Below, one piece after another: positions 35,256 to 45,122 of a DNA stretch of 64,000 bases. The DNA comes from Microvirga makkahensis (GTDB lineage: Bacteria; Pseudomonadota; Alphaproteobacteria; Rhizobiales; Beijerinckiaceae). The stretch is taken from NCBI RefSeq assembly GCF_009830105.1, contig NZ_WURB01000017.1, positions 23,875 through 87,874 of the forward strand, read 5' to 3'. The translations under genes were made by a program, and so were the position numbers. The notes beneath the pieces were generated by a model that was not told the origin of the DNA, searched no databases, and worked only from the letters and a program-made list of their open reading frames with translations. Position 1 is the first letter of the stretch. The number at the start of each line of letters is the position of its first letter.

Positions 35256-35489
35256 ATGATTGACGACGAAGTGGAGGCCGTTGCCAGAGCCATTGCCCGA
35301 TCACGGTGCTCTACCTTTCCCAAGAGCTCGGAACCCGACATCAGCGCAGTATCGGAACAGCATCGGGACCTGGCTCGGCTGGCCATTGCCACGCTTGAGC
35401 AGCATCGAGCGGCAAAAGACAAGAGCAACAATCAGTTGGTCTCCAAGGAGCCGGATCAGACACCCGTAAGTTGCCCCGGCCTGGATTGA
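35256..35489 (+). CDS. Small hypothetical protein
   Basis: A 77-residue protein from ATG 35256 (MIDDEVEAVARAIARSRCSTFPKSSEPDISAVSEQHRDLARLAIATLEQHRAA); GTG 35253 is also possible. Its DEVEAVARAI...ARLAIATLEQHR pattern resembles the first 50 residues of the next gene (DEIEAVAQAF...ARAAIEALNGHR), so the two share an N-terminal helical module. The C-terminal 25 residues are polar and without pattern. It is probably real because of that match. Function unknown. Confidence 0.5.
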   Translation: MIDDEVEAVARAIARSRCSTFPKSSEPDISAVSEQHRDLARLAIATLEQHRAAKDKSNNQLVSKEPDQTPVSCPGLD

Positions 35490-35633
35490 AAGCAAGGCGA
35501 TCTATCGTATGGGCACGGCACGGGAACTTTTCGATCAAACTATGGGTTCACAATCCCAAAGACCCACCTATTTCTAGGAAAGAACTGCTCGCTCAGATGC
35601 AGTCTGTTGCGTTTGCGTGTCTGGAGGCTGAGC

Positions 35634-36236
35634 ATGGCCAAGGATGAGATCGAGGCGGTGGCCCAAGCCTTCTACTATTCCCTGGAAGGCGCACGGGACT
35701 GGGAGCGTGAGCCTGAGCTGCTCAAGGAGCGGTTCCGGCGGGATGCTCGTGCCGCCATTGAGGCGCTCAATGGGCACCGGGATACTGTCACCTCACGCGA
35801 CATCCCCCCTCTCGCCGTGCCAGGAGAGCTTGGCAACGCGCGGGAACTCCTCATGAACTCCCAGGAGGTCAGCGTACTGCCCGTCCCCGGGTTCCGAGCT
35901 TTCAGGACCGTTCTACGAGGTGCCGATCACACCTTTGAGGTCGCCAACGATCCCTATTTTGGGCTTGTCGGCCACCGGGAGCTTCTCGGGCGACCGGTCC
36001 GGGAGGCGCTCCCGGAGCTGAGGGGACAGGGCTATTACGAGTTGCTGGATCATGTGTACCAAACCAGAAAGGCGTTCGTTGGCCGCATGATGCGGATCAT
36101 GGTCCAGCCCAAGCCAAGTGCCCCGCTTGAGGAGCACATCATCGATTTTGTCTACCGTCCCATTGAGAATGCATCGGGGCAGGTCACGGGCCTGTTCGTC
36201 GAGGGCTATGACCGGACCGAGTGGGCGCGGGCGTAG
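35634..36236 (+). CDS. PAS domain protein with short N-terminal module
   Basis: A 200-residue protein from ATG 35634 (MAKDEIEAVAQAFYYSLEGARDWEREPELLKERFRRDARAAIEAL). The second half is a PAS fold: GADHTFEVANDPYFGLVGHRELLGRPVREALPELRGQGYYELLDHVYQTRKAFVGR and EHIIDFVYRPIENASGQVTGLFVEGYDRTEWARA. This PAS type normally begins histidine kinases, but here the protein ends right after it with no output domain. It could be a stand-alone sensor, or a truncated kinase. The N-terminal module is shared with the small gene just upstream. Confidence 0.8.
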   Translation: MAKDEIEAVAQAFYYSLEGARDWEREPELLKERFRRDARAAIEALNGHRDTVTSRDIPPLAVPGELGNARELLMNSQEVSVLPVPGFRAFRTVLRGADHTFEVANDPYFGLVGHRELLGRPVREALPELRGQGYYELLDHVYQTRKAFVGRMMRIMVQPKPSAPLEEHIIDFVYRPIENASGQVTGLFVEGYDRTEWARA

Positions 36237-36777
36237 ATGCAGGGCATCAGTGAGGCAGGTGTTTCCGTCCTGATTCTATGAGGACCTCCATGGCCTCCAC
36301 GCAATGTGATGACCTTTTCCTATGAGACGCTTCGGCCCCAGAGGACATGAACTGTCGAGAGATGGCCTCGGAAAGCCTTTCCTCGGGCTAAAAAACCTCA
36401 AAGACGCCAAGTACGTCTTTTAGGTCTTGCGGCTCCTGCTGAAATGATGGGACTCAAGGGGCGGTCTCCTTGGCTTCCTTCGAAGAAAGTACGCTCATGG
36501 GTTCTTTAAAGAGCCGTTTCGGGTCACAAGGCGATGACGCGTGCCACACAGAAACGTCCGATGTTCCCTGCGTCAGCAGACGTTCGGTCTACTTCGGCTC
36601 GGTGCCATACCCGGACGTTCCCGTCGCAAGCTCGTGTTCCGGCTAGGCTGACAGGCACCTGCCGATCCTGGTAAGCAAGGTACAGGTGGTTTCGGCTGCA
36701 TCACAGGTCAGGAGGTGAACCCGGTGAGAGCCTGAGCAGGCCCGCCCTGTCCTGAACCCGCGGCAGCTTAGCTGGGA
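36237..36777. other. Intergenic region between PAS gene and porin gene
   Basis: Two converging genes end here. A terminator-like hairpin is at 36400-36420. Part of the rest resembles the intergenic AACGTCCG-type sequence scattered elsewhere in the window. No gene is supported. Confidence 0.5.
36400..36420 (+). terminator. Terminator-like hairpin
   Basis: AAAGACG and CGTCTTT pair around a seven-base loop, followed by T. Preceding A bases make it usable in both directions. It lies 164 bases after the PAS gene. Confidence 0.45.
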
Positions 36778-37545
36778 TCAGAAGCGCACGTTCACGCCCA
36801 CGCGGCTGATCCAGCCGTCGTTCTCAAGCCGATAGCGCGCCTGGTCGCCAGCACGCGTGAGCGTCAGCGTCTCGTCTTCCAGGTTATAGTACAGCGTCTC
36901 GGTCTTGAGCGATACGCTATCGGTCAGCATGTGCTCGGTGCCGGCGCCGAGCACGAACCCGGTCTTCCAGCCGTCGCTGCTGGCCTGTGGGCCCACCCCA
37001 GGCGGGGTGACCGTAATCTGGCTCCTGTGTTCGATCCGGGCATAGGCCAGACCGCCTGTGACGTAGACCAGCGAGCGTTCGACAAACGGCACAAGGCTGG
37101 GCATCGCAAGGCCGAGCCGACCCTTGACGCTGCCGAACAGGCTCATCTGCGAGCTCAGGTCCGTGCGCAAGGAGAACGGATCCTCTACACCCTCGAAGCT
37201 GCGGGTACGTCCCACATCCATTGCGGTCAGATCCGCCTCCAGGCCAGCCACGAGGCTGCCGAAGTCCCATAGGTACCCGATCTGGGCACCACCGCCGAGC
37301 CCGCTGTCGCTCAGACCCGCCCGGGCCGGAATCGCTCCAGGGGAGACGCCCGACAGCCCGGTGCGCAGCGCCTCTCCCTCGTCACGGAGCCACGCGCCGT
37401 GAACGCCTGCGTAGAAGCCCGTCCAGCTGACGGCGGCAACGGCTGGAACCGGAGCAACGGGAGCCGCGCGATACGGCAGGTCGGCGGCGGACGCCATGGC
37501 TGTCCCGGCGATCAGGGCTGACAGGGACAGGAAGAGGCTCTTCAT
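36778..37545 (-). CDS. Outer membrane beta-barrel porin, Omp25/Omp31 type
   Basis: A 255-residue outer-membrane protein from ATG 37545 with signal peptide MKSLFLSLSALIAGTAMASAADLPYR. The SWTGFYAGVHGAW segment just after the proline-rich linker (APVAPVPAVAAV) is the mark of the Rhizobiales Omp25/31 family. Alternating hydrophobic strands follow (GGGAQIGYLWDFGSLVAGLEADL, GSVKGRLGLAMPSLVPFVERSLVYVTGGLAYARI). It ends SRVGVNVRF, with the C-terminal Phe needed for barrel assembly. The frame upstream of 37545 is not part of the protein. Confidence 0.92.
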   Translation of the reverse strand: MKSLFLSLSALIAGTAMASAADLPYRAAPVAPVPAVAAVSWTGFYAGVHGAWLRDEGEALRTGLSGVSPGAIPARAGLSDSGLGGGAQIGYLWDFGSLVAGLEADLTAMDVGRTRSFEGVEDPFSLRTDLSSQMSLFGSVKGRLGLAMPSLVPFVERSLVYVTGGLAYARIEHRSQITVTPPGVGPQASSDGWKTGFVLGAGTEHMLTDSVSLKTETLYYNLEDETLTLTRAGDQARYRLENDGWISRVGVNVRF

Positions 37546-37663
37546 CACGATCTCCGAGGATTCGGCCCGAGGATAAGACAAGACCGGCGCGAGGACTGTC
37601 ACACGGGGGCAACAAGACGGGACTGTCGATGCTGCTCATCGGGCAGCGCTAGAACACAGGTAT

Positions 37664-37695
37664 GCGAGGCGGGATAGCAGCTCCTCCCGCCTCGC
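37664..37695 (-). terminator. Hairpin after the RTX protein gene
   Basis: GCGAGGCGGG and CCCGCCTCGC form a perfect ten-bp stem with a 12-base loop, starting 10 bases beyond the RTX gene stop. It has no T-tract but is the only transcription-end candidate between this gene and the porin gene. Confidence 0.55.
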
Positions 37696-37704
37696 GATGG
37701 TCGC

Positions 37705-40700
37705 TTACAGGATAACGTCTCCGCTGGAGAAGGAGCCGACGATCTTGATCTGGAAGTCGGCCCTGCGGTCTCCGTCCGTGTCGCCCATCAGGATGCCGCG
37801 ATCGTACCGCAGCTCTCCTGCCTGGCCGGTAAAGCCTGCTTTCAGGAAGGCCACGCTCTCCTTCGGGAACAGGAAGGGACCATCCGATCCTGTCCAGGAG
37901 AAGGCCTGATTGCCCTTGCGCAACTCGTTGGCATCGATGCCGCGCAGATCAATCCGGTCCTGACCCGACTTGAAGTCCTGAATGATGTCGCGCTGCGACC
38001 CCGCCCGGCTCTCCTTGACGGAGTTGAAGTCGAACACGTCCCGGCCGAAGCCGCCCCACACATTGTCACGCCCCAAGCCGCCCACGATCCAGTCGTTGCC
38101 GGTCTCGCCCTTCAGGGTGTCGTTGCCAGCACCGCCATCGAGACGGTCGGTGCCCGAGCCACCCCAGAGGCTGTCGTGGCCCGACCCGCCCATGAGTGTG
38201 TCGTTGCCGCTGTCGCTTTTGAGGGCGTCATTGCCGGTTCCGCCGTCAAGACGATCATGGTTTGAGCCGCCCTCGAGGCGGTCGTTGCCTGTATCGCCGT
38301 TCAGACGATCGTTGCCCGAGCCGCCGATCAGCCGATCGGCACCCGTGCCGCCCGACACGGTGTCATTGCCGGTGCCGCCATCGAGGGTGTCAGTGCCCGA
38401 GCCACCGAGCAGCCGGTTGTTGCCACCCCCGCCATAGAGGCTGTCGTTGCCGGTGCCACCGTCGAGGGTGTCGTTGCCCGTCTGACCATAGAGCCGGTCA
38501 TGGCCCGAACCCCCAAGCAGCCGATCGTTGTCGGAGCCACCGTACAGGCGATCATTGCCGATGCCGCCCGACACAGTATCGTTGCCGCCGTCACCGTAGA
38601 GCCAGTCGTTGCCGCCAAGCGAGCCGACATAGTCGTTGCCTGCGCCGCCGTGCAGCGTATCGTCGTCGGCCCCGAGCACCATATGCTGGCCGGCGCTGTC
38701 GCCGTACACTACCTGAGAGCCTGCGCCGCCTGTGACCCGAACATTGCCGATCACGGCCGCGAAGGCGACGTTCTGGAGCGCGATGGTTGTGCCTGCGGCA
38801 AGGCCTCGGGCATCGATCACGAGAGCGGTTGGCGGGGCGCTCGCGTCCGGGCTGCCGCTGATCACCAGCGGAATGCCCGAGACGGCTCCGCTCTGGGTGG
38901 CGACAAGGCTCTGCACAATGAGCGGCTTGTTCGTCGGCAGGCTGGCGAAGAAACCAGAGCCGCCGCCCGTCAGGGAGGCCTGGTCGGCCGACCCTACTGG
39001 CGTGTGCGCCTTGATCTGGCGGATCAGGTCTGCAAGCGAGGAGCCCGCCGGCTTCGGCGCAGCAAGACCTGAGGCGGTCAGGCCGATGCCGATCCCAAGC
39101 TGGACGGAAAGCACGTTCCGGCCGCCGACGGCCACGAGCGGGATGTCGGCGTAACGGACGTCGCCGTCTGTCTCGCTCCGGCCTCCCGTCACGACCGGGA
39201 TCGTCACCACCTGCGAGACTGAGCCGTCCCCGTTGACGGTCTCGGTGCGGCCCACGTCCACGCCGTCGATCACGTCGGCATCCTTCGTGCCGTTCACGCT
39301 GACGGTCACGGTTCCCTCTGTGCCGTCGAGCGACTTGACGGTGAATGTCTCCTGTCGGACCTCGCCTGAGTTCAGGGCCTGAACCGCCGGGCTGTCGTTG
39401 TCCAGCACGTAGGTCCACTCTCCCGTGGTGTGGTCGAAGGAGAAGGTACCGTAAGTGCCCTTCACCTCGGCCTGGGCCTGGAAGCCAGACACGCTGTCGT
39501 CAATGTCCGAGACCGTCAGGACACCCGAGGCGACGAGACTGACGTCTTCCGTGACCGCGCCCGTGGCGGTGCCGCCGATCACGGCGGGATCGTCGACCGC
39601 GGTGACATCGATCCGCATCTCGTACGGCCCGGAGGTGTTGCTGCCGCCGTTCGCCGTTCCACCGTTATCCTGCACCCGGAACGTGAACCCGCTGTACTGG
39701 CTGCCGCCACCATTCTCGTTCGGGACCGGAGTGAACACGAGCTTGCCGATGTCGGCAACTCCGATCTCCTGCCCCTGGGTGACGGCAACGCCGTTCAGGG
39801 ACAGGGTGCCGCGAACCGGCAGGGCCTCGATGATGATGGCCGTGAGCGTATTCGGGGCGGAGGCATCGATCGGATCGGCAAACGCGAAGTCGCCGAGCTT
39901 GAACGTGTAGGAGCCGTCCTCGGGCAAGGTGACGGCGCCGTCCGCGCTGGTCGGCGCGTCATTCACGGGAGAGACCACGAGGTCGAACTCGGCCTCGTCG
40001 ATCCGGGTGCCGCCAGATCCGGTGTTGCCGTTATCGATGACGCTGACCGTAACCTTGACGGTATCGCTGGCATTGGGCGCGCCGAGGAATGTCAGCTTGC
40101 CCGAGGCAATGAATGCGTTGATGTCGGCGATGGTACCCGACAGCGTCATCGCCGAAGCCGTCCCGCTCACGGTCACCCCGCTCCCGCTGACGGCAGCCAG
40201 TGATCCGGAGGGCACGGAGAAGGTGGCAGTCACCATCCCCGATCCGGCATCGGCGTCCGAGAAGCTGACGCCTGTCAGAGCAGCCGGTACGTCCTCCTCG
40301 GCCGAGACCGTCGTCGGGACCGTGACGACCGGGGCCTCGTTGATGCCGACGACGGTTAGGTGGACGGTGTCCGTCTGGGCGCTGAACGGCGAGGTTCCCC
40401 CGACACCGAGGGCATCGATGTTGGCCATTCCGCCGTTGCTTCCGGCGGACAGGTCCCAGGCGCGGATGGTGAGGCTAGCCGGGACCGTGCCGATGTAGCC
40501 ATCGTTCGGCGCGAAATGGAGCCTCGTGTTCCCGTCGGCAACCAGAAGCCGTGCGGCGTTCCCCGATGGAGACCCGAGGGCCGACCAGGAGGCACCTCCG
40601 TCAGTGGAGAACCACCAAGTGCCGTGCGAGGAGTCCGCCCAGACGATGGCGATGCCGCGGCCGGGGGTGAGATCAGGGTCCGTTATGCCGCCGACCAGGT

Positions 40701-43700
40701 CGGAGACGAGGATGCCCGAGAGCACCCCATCGACCGGCTGGCCCGCGTCCTCGTTGACGCTCATCGAAAGTGCCGTGTCGGCGAGGACGGGGGCATCGTT
40801 GGTGTCCGTCAGGTTTACCGTCACCGAGCCAGTGCCTGTCAGCGGAATGCCGGTGCTCCCTTGATCCGTGATGCCCGTATTGCCGTCGCGGAGCGTCCAG
40901 CCAATGACGACATTCGCCGGCGGGGCATCGCCGACGTAGCGGTAGGCGATGTTTTGCGCCACCTGGTCGACCAGAGCCGGGGTGGCGTTGCCATTGAAAG
41001 TGATCTCAAGACGGCCAGCCGTGTCACCCGACCAAGTGCCGATCGTGGTACCGGAGACAACCACGTTACCGGAGCCGTCCAGGATCAGGGATCCCGATCC
41101 CACGAACTGGTCGTACGAATCGGCGCCGCCCTGGCGCTCGATCGTCAGGGTCGCTCCGGCCCAGCTCCCGCGTTGGTCGAGTTCGGCATCGGTCAGTGCG
41201 GCGCCGACTACAAGCACGGTGGCGGCGCCGCCCTCCGTGTGGCCGACCGTTCCGCCGAGTCCCGAGAGCGAGGGGGTATCGTTGACGCGCGAGACGGTCA
41301 GGACGATGTCAGGAGAGACATAGGTGTCCGTGCCGCCATTCGACGTTCCGTCGCCGTCGACCAGGGTCAGTCGGGCGATGCGCGGAGCGATGTCGGGATG
41401 CTCCGACGTGTTGGCGAAGGTCAGGTTCTCGATCAGTGCCTCGACCGCCGCGCGCGTTGCGCCCGAAGACGTGAAGGTCACTACCAGGGGGTTGAAGCCA
41501 TCGCCGCCGGAGACGGTGCCGATGACGATGCCGCCATAGGTCACCGTCGTGCCGTCGAAGCCGATCTGGCCTGCGCCCGTTCCCTGGTTGCGGATCGACA
41601 GTAGGTCGGCTGCCTCGCCGCCAGAGACGTACTCCAGCCTCAGGGAGCCGCCGTTGAAGTTGGCACTGTCGACATCGGACAAGGTGACGGAGGGCGCGAC
41701 CCGGGTCGCTGCGGAGCCTTCGACGAGCGAAGCCGAGGCCGGCAGCCCCGTCAGGGTCGGCGCATCGTTGACGGGCGTGATGTCGACCGTCGTCGTGACC
41801 GCAGTGGTCTGGGCCGCTCCGCCCTGGCTGGCGCTGTTGCCGCCGTCGTTTACGATCCAGGCGATGTCGACTGATGCGGGCGGGTTGTGGCTGGTGTTGC
41901 GGTAGGCGATCTGCTGTGCCACCGCATCGACAAGGGCAGAGGTTGCCTGTGAGTTGAAGATGATCGTGAGTTGCCCGCCCGACATGGTGTAGGAACCCAC
42001 GGTGGTGCCGGCCAGGATGACGTTGCTGCCCGACAGCGTCAGGGTGCCGGAGCCTTCGAACACGTCCTGGGAGTCGGCCCCGCCGTCGCGGCGGAGCGTC
42101 AGCGTCGCCCCGCTCCAGTTGTTGGCGGCATCGAGTTCCGCGTCAAACATGTTGACGCTGCCGTCGAGCACGACAGACGGGTTGTCCTCGACATAGGTCG
42201 GCCTGGCGTCGAGCCCGGCAAGGCCGGGAGCGTCGTTTGTCCGGGCCACGTTGACCGTCAGGTTGTAGGTCGCCATTTTGCTGCCGCCGCTACCCTGGTC
42301 GGCGATGCCGGTGTTGCCGTCGACGACTTGGACCCGCAGCGTCAGGGATGCAGGAGGCGCATCGCCATCATGACGGTAGGTGATCTGCTGGAGCACCGAG
42401 CTGACCATTGCGTTGGTCGCGGCGCCGTTGAACGTGATCTCGAGTCTTCCTCCGACCGGGAACGAGTAGGTGCCGACAGTCGTGCCGCCGACCACGACGT
42501 TGCCGGATTCCGCCCCCGTCGAGAAGAACCCGAGCGTCCCGGAAGTCTCGAAGATGTCGTTGGCGTTGGGGGAGAAGGCACCACCCGAGTAGCGGGCGAT
42601 CGTCAGGACCGCGCCGTTCCAGTCGCCGTCTCCGCCGTTGCGTCCGCTCAGCTCGATGTCGGAGATCGTCGCGTCGGCGTCCAGCGCTACGCCGGCCCCG
42701 TTTTCCGTGTAGGTGATCGGCCCTGCGAGGCTGCCGAAGACGGGAGCGTCGTTGATAGGCGTGACCGTGATGCCGACGGTGCGGGTCGTCACCAGCTTGT
42801 TGGACGAGCCGTCCTCGTATCCGGCACCGGGCGTGGTGACCGATCCAGGACGATCCCCGGTGTTGCCGTTGTCGTAGACCTTCAGCTCGAGGGTGTCGCT
42901 GCCTTGGAAATTCAGAGTGCCGCGGTAGGAGAGCCCTGAGAGCACCGAGTTGATGTGCGCCTCGGTTCCCGTGATCACGAGAAGGCCGCTGTTGTTGCCC
43001 GTCACGCCCGACGTGTTCGTCACGTTCAGCGTGCCGTTGTCCACCCGCAACTCGGCCCTCAGGATGCCGCCGTTGTCGTCGGGATCATCCACGGTGATCT
43101 GGCGGGCGCCCGTGAAGGACAGGGTAGTGTCCTCAGCAACGGTCTGGTCGGCAGGCACCGTCACCACTGGGGCGTCGTTGTAGTCCACGGCAGGCGTTGC
43201 GTCATCGATGACGAGGTTGTTGATGCCCAACCAGGACTGCTTGCCGTCAGTCCTGTGGATGCGGACCTCGTCCACGTTCCCGAAAACGGGATCCAGGGTG
43301 AGGGTGAAGTACTCGGAGAAGTAGGCCTGGTCCAGAATGAATTCCTGGCCGCCCATGCTGACGCCGTCATCGAATGCCTCGACGGTGTAGCTTGTTGGTT
43401 CCCAGTACCCCCAGTCGCCGAGCTGGAATGACGTCAGCGCGAAATTGGCGCCGTCACGGGACTTGATGGCAAACCCATTGTCCACGCCGTCAGGGCCGCG
43501 CAAGGTGATCGAACTCACGAAGCCTTCGAAGTATTGCGTATCCGGGTGGATGTACCAGAGGTCACCGCCTGAGGTCAGCCGTTCCCCGGTTGTCGGGTCG
43601 ATGACATAGATGTCGATGGTCTTGCCGTCGATGTCGTCCGAGCCGTTCTCGCCGTCCGTCGCGATGCCGTCTTCGATGAGCTGGCCGCCGTTGGGGCTAT

Positions 43701-44313
43701 CGAACTGCAACGTAGCCGGCCCTGCCACGAGGACATGGCCATAATCGCTCTGCACCTCCGGTGAGACGCAGTTCCCGGTGTCGACGTTTCCGATCCGGGT
43801 GTCGAGCTCCCAATAGCCACCGAGCGCTACAGCTCCCACGGGGGTCGTCGATGCCGCCACGTCGGCGCCGATGGCCTCGGCCAGGGCTTCTACGAACGCG
43901 CGCCCCGCTTCGCCGGCCGCCACATCGCAGCCGTAGAGAAGGAGGTCGGCCTCAGCGGAGAGAGCCGTGCGGATCGTGGCGAGCTGGTCGGAATAGCCAT
44001 CGAGGTTGTCCAGGGTGACACGGGCGGAGCCGAGCGCCAGGAGCCCCTCGCTCCCGTGGCTGATCACGTGCACCGCATCGATGCCGCTTCGCCCCACCAG
44101 GGCATCGGCGATCTGCGCCAGACCATCCCGTGTGCTGTCGAGCAGCACCACCTCCACGCCCGGCCGGACACCGTTCGCCAGCGTCTCGTAATCGCTCACC
44201 GATGTGTCAATGAAGACGATCTCTGTCTTGGCCAACTTCGCGCCAATGGCTTCAGCAGACTTGCTGCACAGAGAATAACCGCCGTCGCCAGCCGGAAGGA
44301 TGTCGGTCGTCAT
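37705..44313 (-). CDS. Giant DUF4347 / cadherin-like / VCBS / RTX surface protein
   Basis: A 2202-residue protein, probably secreted by a type I system and held at or released from the surface. Residues about 30-195 form DUF4347 (EIVFIDTSVSDYETL, HVISHGSEGLLALGSA, DLLLYGCDVAAGEAG, ADVAASTTPVGAVALGGYWEL). About 200-370 is a unique domain (DSPNGGQLIEDGIATDGENG). About 375-1620 holds eight cadherin-like repeats marked by NDAP, NDTP or NEAP. A VCBS repeat follows (GTYGTFSFDHTTGEWTYVLDN). About 1878-2091 is an RTX calcium-binding array, then a C-terminal secretion region (DIIQDFKSGQDRIDLRG...SSGDVIL). There is no Sec signal, as expected for type I export. No TolC, membrane-fusion or ABC exporter gene is in the window. 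A role in adhesion or biofilm is inferred from the architecture. Confidence 0.93.
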   Translation of the reverse strand: MTTDILPAGDGGYSLCSKSAEAIGAKLAKTEIVFIDTSVSDYETLANGVRPGVEVVLLDSTRDGLAQIADALVGRSGIDAVHVISHGSEGLLALGSARVTLDNLDGYSDQLATIRTALSAEADLLLYGCDVAAGEAGRAFVEALAEAIGADVAASTTPVGAVALGGYWELDTRIGNVDTGNCVSPEVQSDYGHVLVAGPATLQFDSPNGGQLIEDGIATDGENGSDDIDGKTIDIYVIDPTTGERLTSGGDLWYIHPDTQYFEGFVSSITLRGPDGVDNGFAIKSRDGANFALTSFQLGDWGYWEPTSYTVEAFDDGVSMGGQEFILDQAYFSEYFTLTLDPVFGNVDEVRIHRTDGKQSWLGINNLVIDDATPAVDYNDAPVVTVPADQTVAEDTTLSFTGARQITVDDPDDNGGILRAELRVDNGTLNVTNTSGVTGNNSGLLVITGTEAHINSVLSGLSYRGTLNFQGSDTLELKVYDNGNTGDRPGSVTTPGAGYEDGSSNKLVTTRTVGITVTPINDAPVFGSLAGPITYTENGAGVALDADATISDIELSGRNGGDGDWNGAVLTIARYSGGAFSPNANDIFETSGTLGFFSTGAESGNVVVGGTTVGTYSFPVGGRLEITFNGAATNAMVSSVLQQITYRHDGDAPPASLTLRVQVVDGNTGIADQGSGGSKMATYNLTVNVARTNDAPGLAGLDARPTYVEDNPSVVLDGSVNMFDAELDAANNWSGATLTLRRDGGADSQDVFEGSGTLTLSGSNVILAGTTVGSYTMSGGQLTIIFNSQATSALVDAVAQQIAYRNTSHNPPASVDIAWIVNDGGNSASQGGAAQTTAVTTTVDITPVNDAPTLTGLPASASLVEGSAATRVAPSVTLSDVDSANFNGGSLRLEYVSGGEAADLLSIRNQGTGAGQIGFDGTTVTYGGIVIGTVSGGDGFNPLVVTFTSSGATRAAVEALIENLTFANTSEHPDIAPRIARLTLVDGDGTSNGGTDTYVSPDIVLTVSRVNDTPSLSGLGGTVGHTEGGAATVLVVGAALTDAELDQRGSWAGATLTIERQGGADSYDQFVGSGSLILDGSGNVVVSGTTIGTWSGDTAGRLEITFNGNATPALVDQVAQNIAYRYVGDAPPANVVIGWTLRDGNTGITDQGSTGIPLTGTGSVTVNLTDTNDAPVLADTALSMSVNEDAGQPVDGVLSGILVSDLVGGITDPDLTPGRGIAIVWADSSHGTWWFSTDGGASWSALGSPSGNAARLLVADGNTRLHFAPNDGYIGTVPASLTIRAWDLSAGSNGGMANIDALGVGGTSPFSAQTDTVHLTVVGINEAPVVTVPTTVSAEEDVPAALTGVSFSDADAGSGMVTATFSVPSGSLAAVSGSGVTVSGTASAMTLSGTIADINAFIASGKLTFLGAPNASDTVKVTVSVIDNGNTGSGGTRIDEAEFDLVVSPVNDAPTSADGAVTLPEDGSYTFKLGDFAFADPIDASAPNTLTAIIIEALPVRGTLSLNGVAVTQGQEIGVADIGKLVFTPVPNENGGGSQYSGFTFRVQDNGGTANGGSNTSGPYEMRIDVTAVDDPAVIGGTATGAVTEDVSLVASGVLTVSDIDDSVSGFQAQAEVKGTYGTFSFDHTTGEWTYVLDNDSPAVQALNSGEVRQETFTVKSLDGTEGTVTVSVNGTKDADVIDGVDVGRTETVNGDGSVSQVVTIPVVTGGRSETDGDVRYADIPLVAVGGRNVLSVQLGIGIGLTASGLAAPKPAGSSLADLIRQIKAHTPVGSADQASLTGGGSGFFASLPTNKPLIVQSLVATQSGAVSGIPLVISGSPDASAPPTALVIDARGLAAGTTIALQNVAFAAVIGNVRVTGGAGSQVVYGDSAGQHMVLGADDDTLHGGAGNDYVGSLGGNDWLYGDGGNDTVSGGIGNDRLYGGSDNDRLLGGSGHDRLYGQTGNDTLDGGTGNDSLYGGGGNNRLLGGSGTDTLDGGTGNDTVSGGTGADRLIGGSGNDRLNGDTGNDRLEGGSNHDRLDGGTGNDALKSDSGNDTLMGGSGHDSLWGGSGTDRLDGGAGNDTLKGETGNDWIVGGLGRDNVWGGFGRDVFDFNSVKESRAGSQRDIIQDFKSGQDRIDLRGIDANELRKGNQAFSWTGSDGPFLFPKESVAFLKAGFTGQAGELRYDRGILMGDTDGDRRADFQIKIVGSFSSGDVIL
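38040..38680 (-). repeat. RTX nonapeptide repeat array
   Basis: The DNA encodes about 20 to 24 consecutive GGxGxDxLx-type nonapeptides (for example GGTGNDTLD, GGSGNDRLN, GGAGNDTLK) that bind calcium in a beta-roll. The repeats drift in places (GGSNHDRLD, SDSGNDTLM), so the array is not freshly amplified. Confidence 0.9.
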
Positions 44314-44910
44314 TGGTGCCCCACATGTGCAGCGTCCGACCGTTATACATCGTTACCATTTGGGCCTTGCGGACCCGGCATAGTCAGACCTTTGGGCGCA
44401 GGATCAACACGCACCTGACGCAAGGTCAATGCGTAGTAGCCCGGATCAAGGACGACGAAGCTTTGCGCAATACTGTGTTCAGGGGCTTTCCAGCAGTGAA
44501 GATTGACGTTGCATTTCATAGGCATAACTACCTATATCCCAGCACAAAGCCGGCTATTGGGTGGCTGGGCTCCAGGCATTTCCGAGACAGCGTGTCGCAA
44601 TTTTGCCACGGATGCGAAACGTGCAGCGCTTGGGGGAAGAATAGCTAAGGCGACTGGCCAGCCATGACCGCTCACCTCTACAGTCAGCTTTGGGTCAAAC
44701 TGAGTCATTCAGCGCGACCGTAATAAGGTCCGCTGTCTGGCTGATTCCTGACGTTCGTTGATTCTCGCAGTAGGGTTCGACCGGCGAGTGAACCGATGCG
44801 ATAGCAGGGGAAAAGCTAATTTTGTTGAGCTTGCTTCCCATACGCTTCCCAATCCGGTTTTCTGGGAAGCAGGGCCAAGCCTGTTCAGCATCTAAGTGCT
44901 TGAAGGGGCT
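44314..44910. other. Intergenic region between RTX gene and the island end
   Basis: It contains the upstream region of the RTX gene and, further right, sequence without a recognisable gene, just before the tRNA-Lys fragment. Nothing else is supported. Confidence 0.45.
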
Positions 44911-44955
44911 TGGTGAGCGCGCTGGGACTCGAACCCAGGACCCTCTGATTAAAAG
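44911..44955 (-). other. 3' fragment of tRNA-Lys(TTT), attachment-site remnant of the island
   Basis: Read on the minus strand, the 45 bases run from the anticodon loop CTTTTAA (anticodon TTT) through the anticodon 3' stem TCAGA. The variable loop, an intact T-arm (CCTGGG-TTCGAGT-CCCAG), the acceptor 3' strand CGCGCTC and CCA follow. The D-arm and 5' acceptor strand are absent; the sequence upstream is unrelated, and the anticodon 5' stem has one mismatch. This is what remains when a tyrosine-recombinase element integrates into a tRNA gene. An integrase begins 168 bases to the right. The intact tRNA-Lys should lie at the other island end but is not in this window. Confidence 0.8.
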
Positions 44956-45122
44956 TTAGAAAGAGTGAGTCGGCGCCAATCCTTGCGGCACAACAAATTT
45001 CGAGCTAAGTAGTTGTGTAGACTCGACTTTCCGGCGTTGAATAAGCCGAATAAACCCGAATAAGCTGCACCATAATCGAAGTAGCGTGCGCACGGGGTGC
45101 GCACGGAAACCGGGGGCAAGCC

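Noticed and set aside
40360..41604. 414-codon open frame on the plus strand
   Set aside because: It lies entirely opposite the 2202-residue RTX gene, which has clear domains. The long antisense frame is a by-product of GC-rich repetitive codons and has no recognisable protein features.
44911..44955. Functional tRNA-Lys gene
   Set aside because: The 5' acceptor strand and D-arm are absent, and the anticodon stem has a mismatch. Only the 3' part is present.
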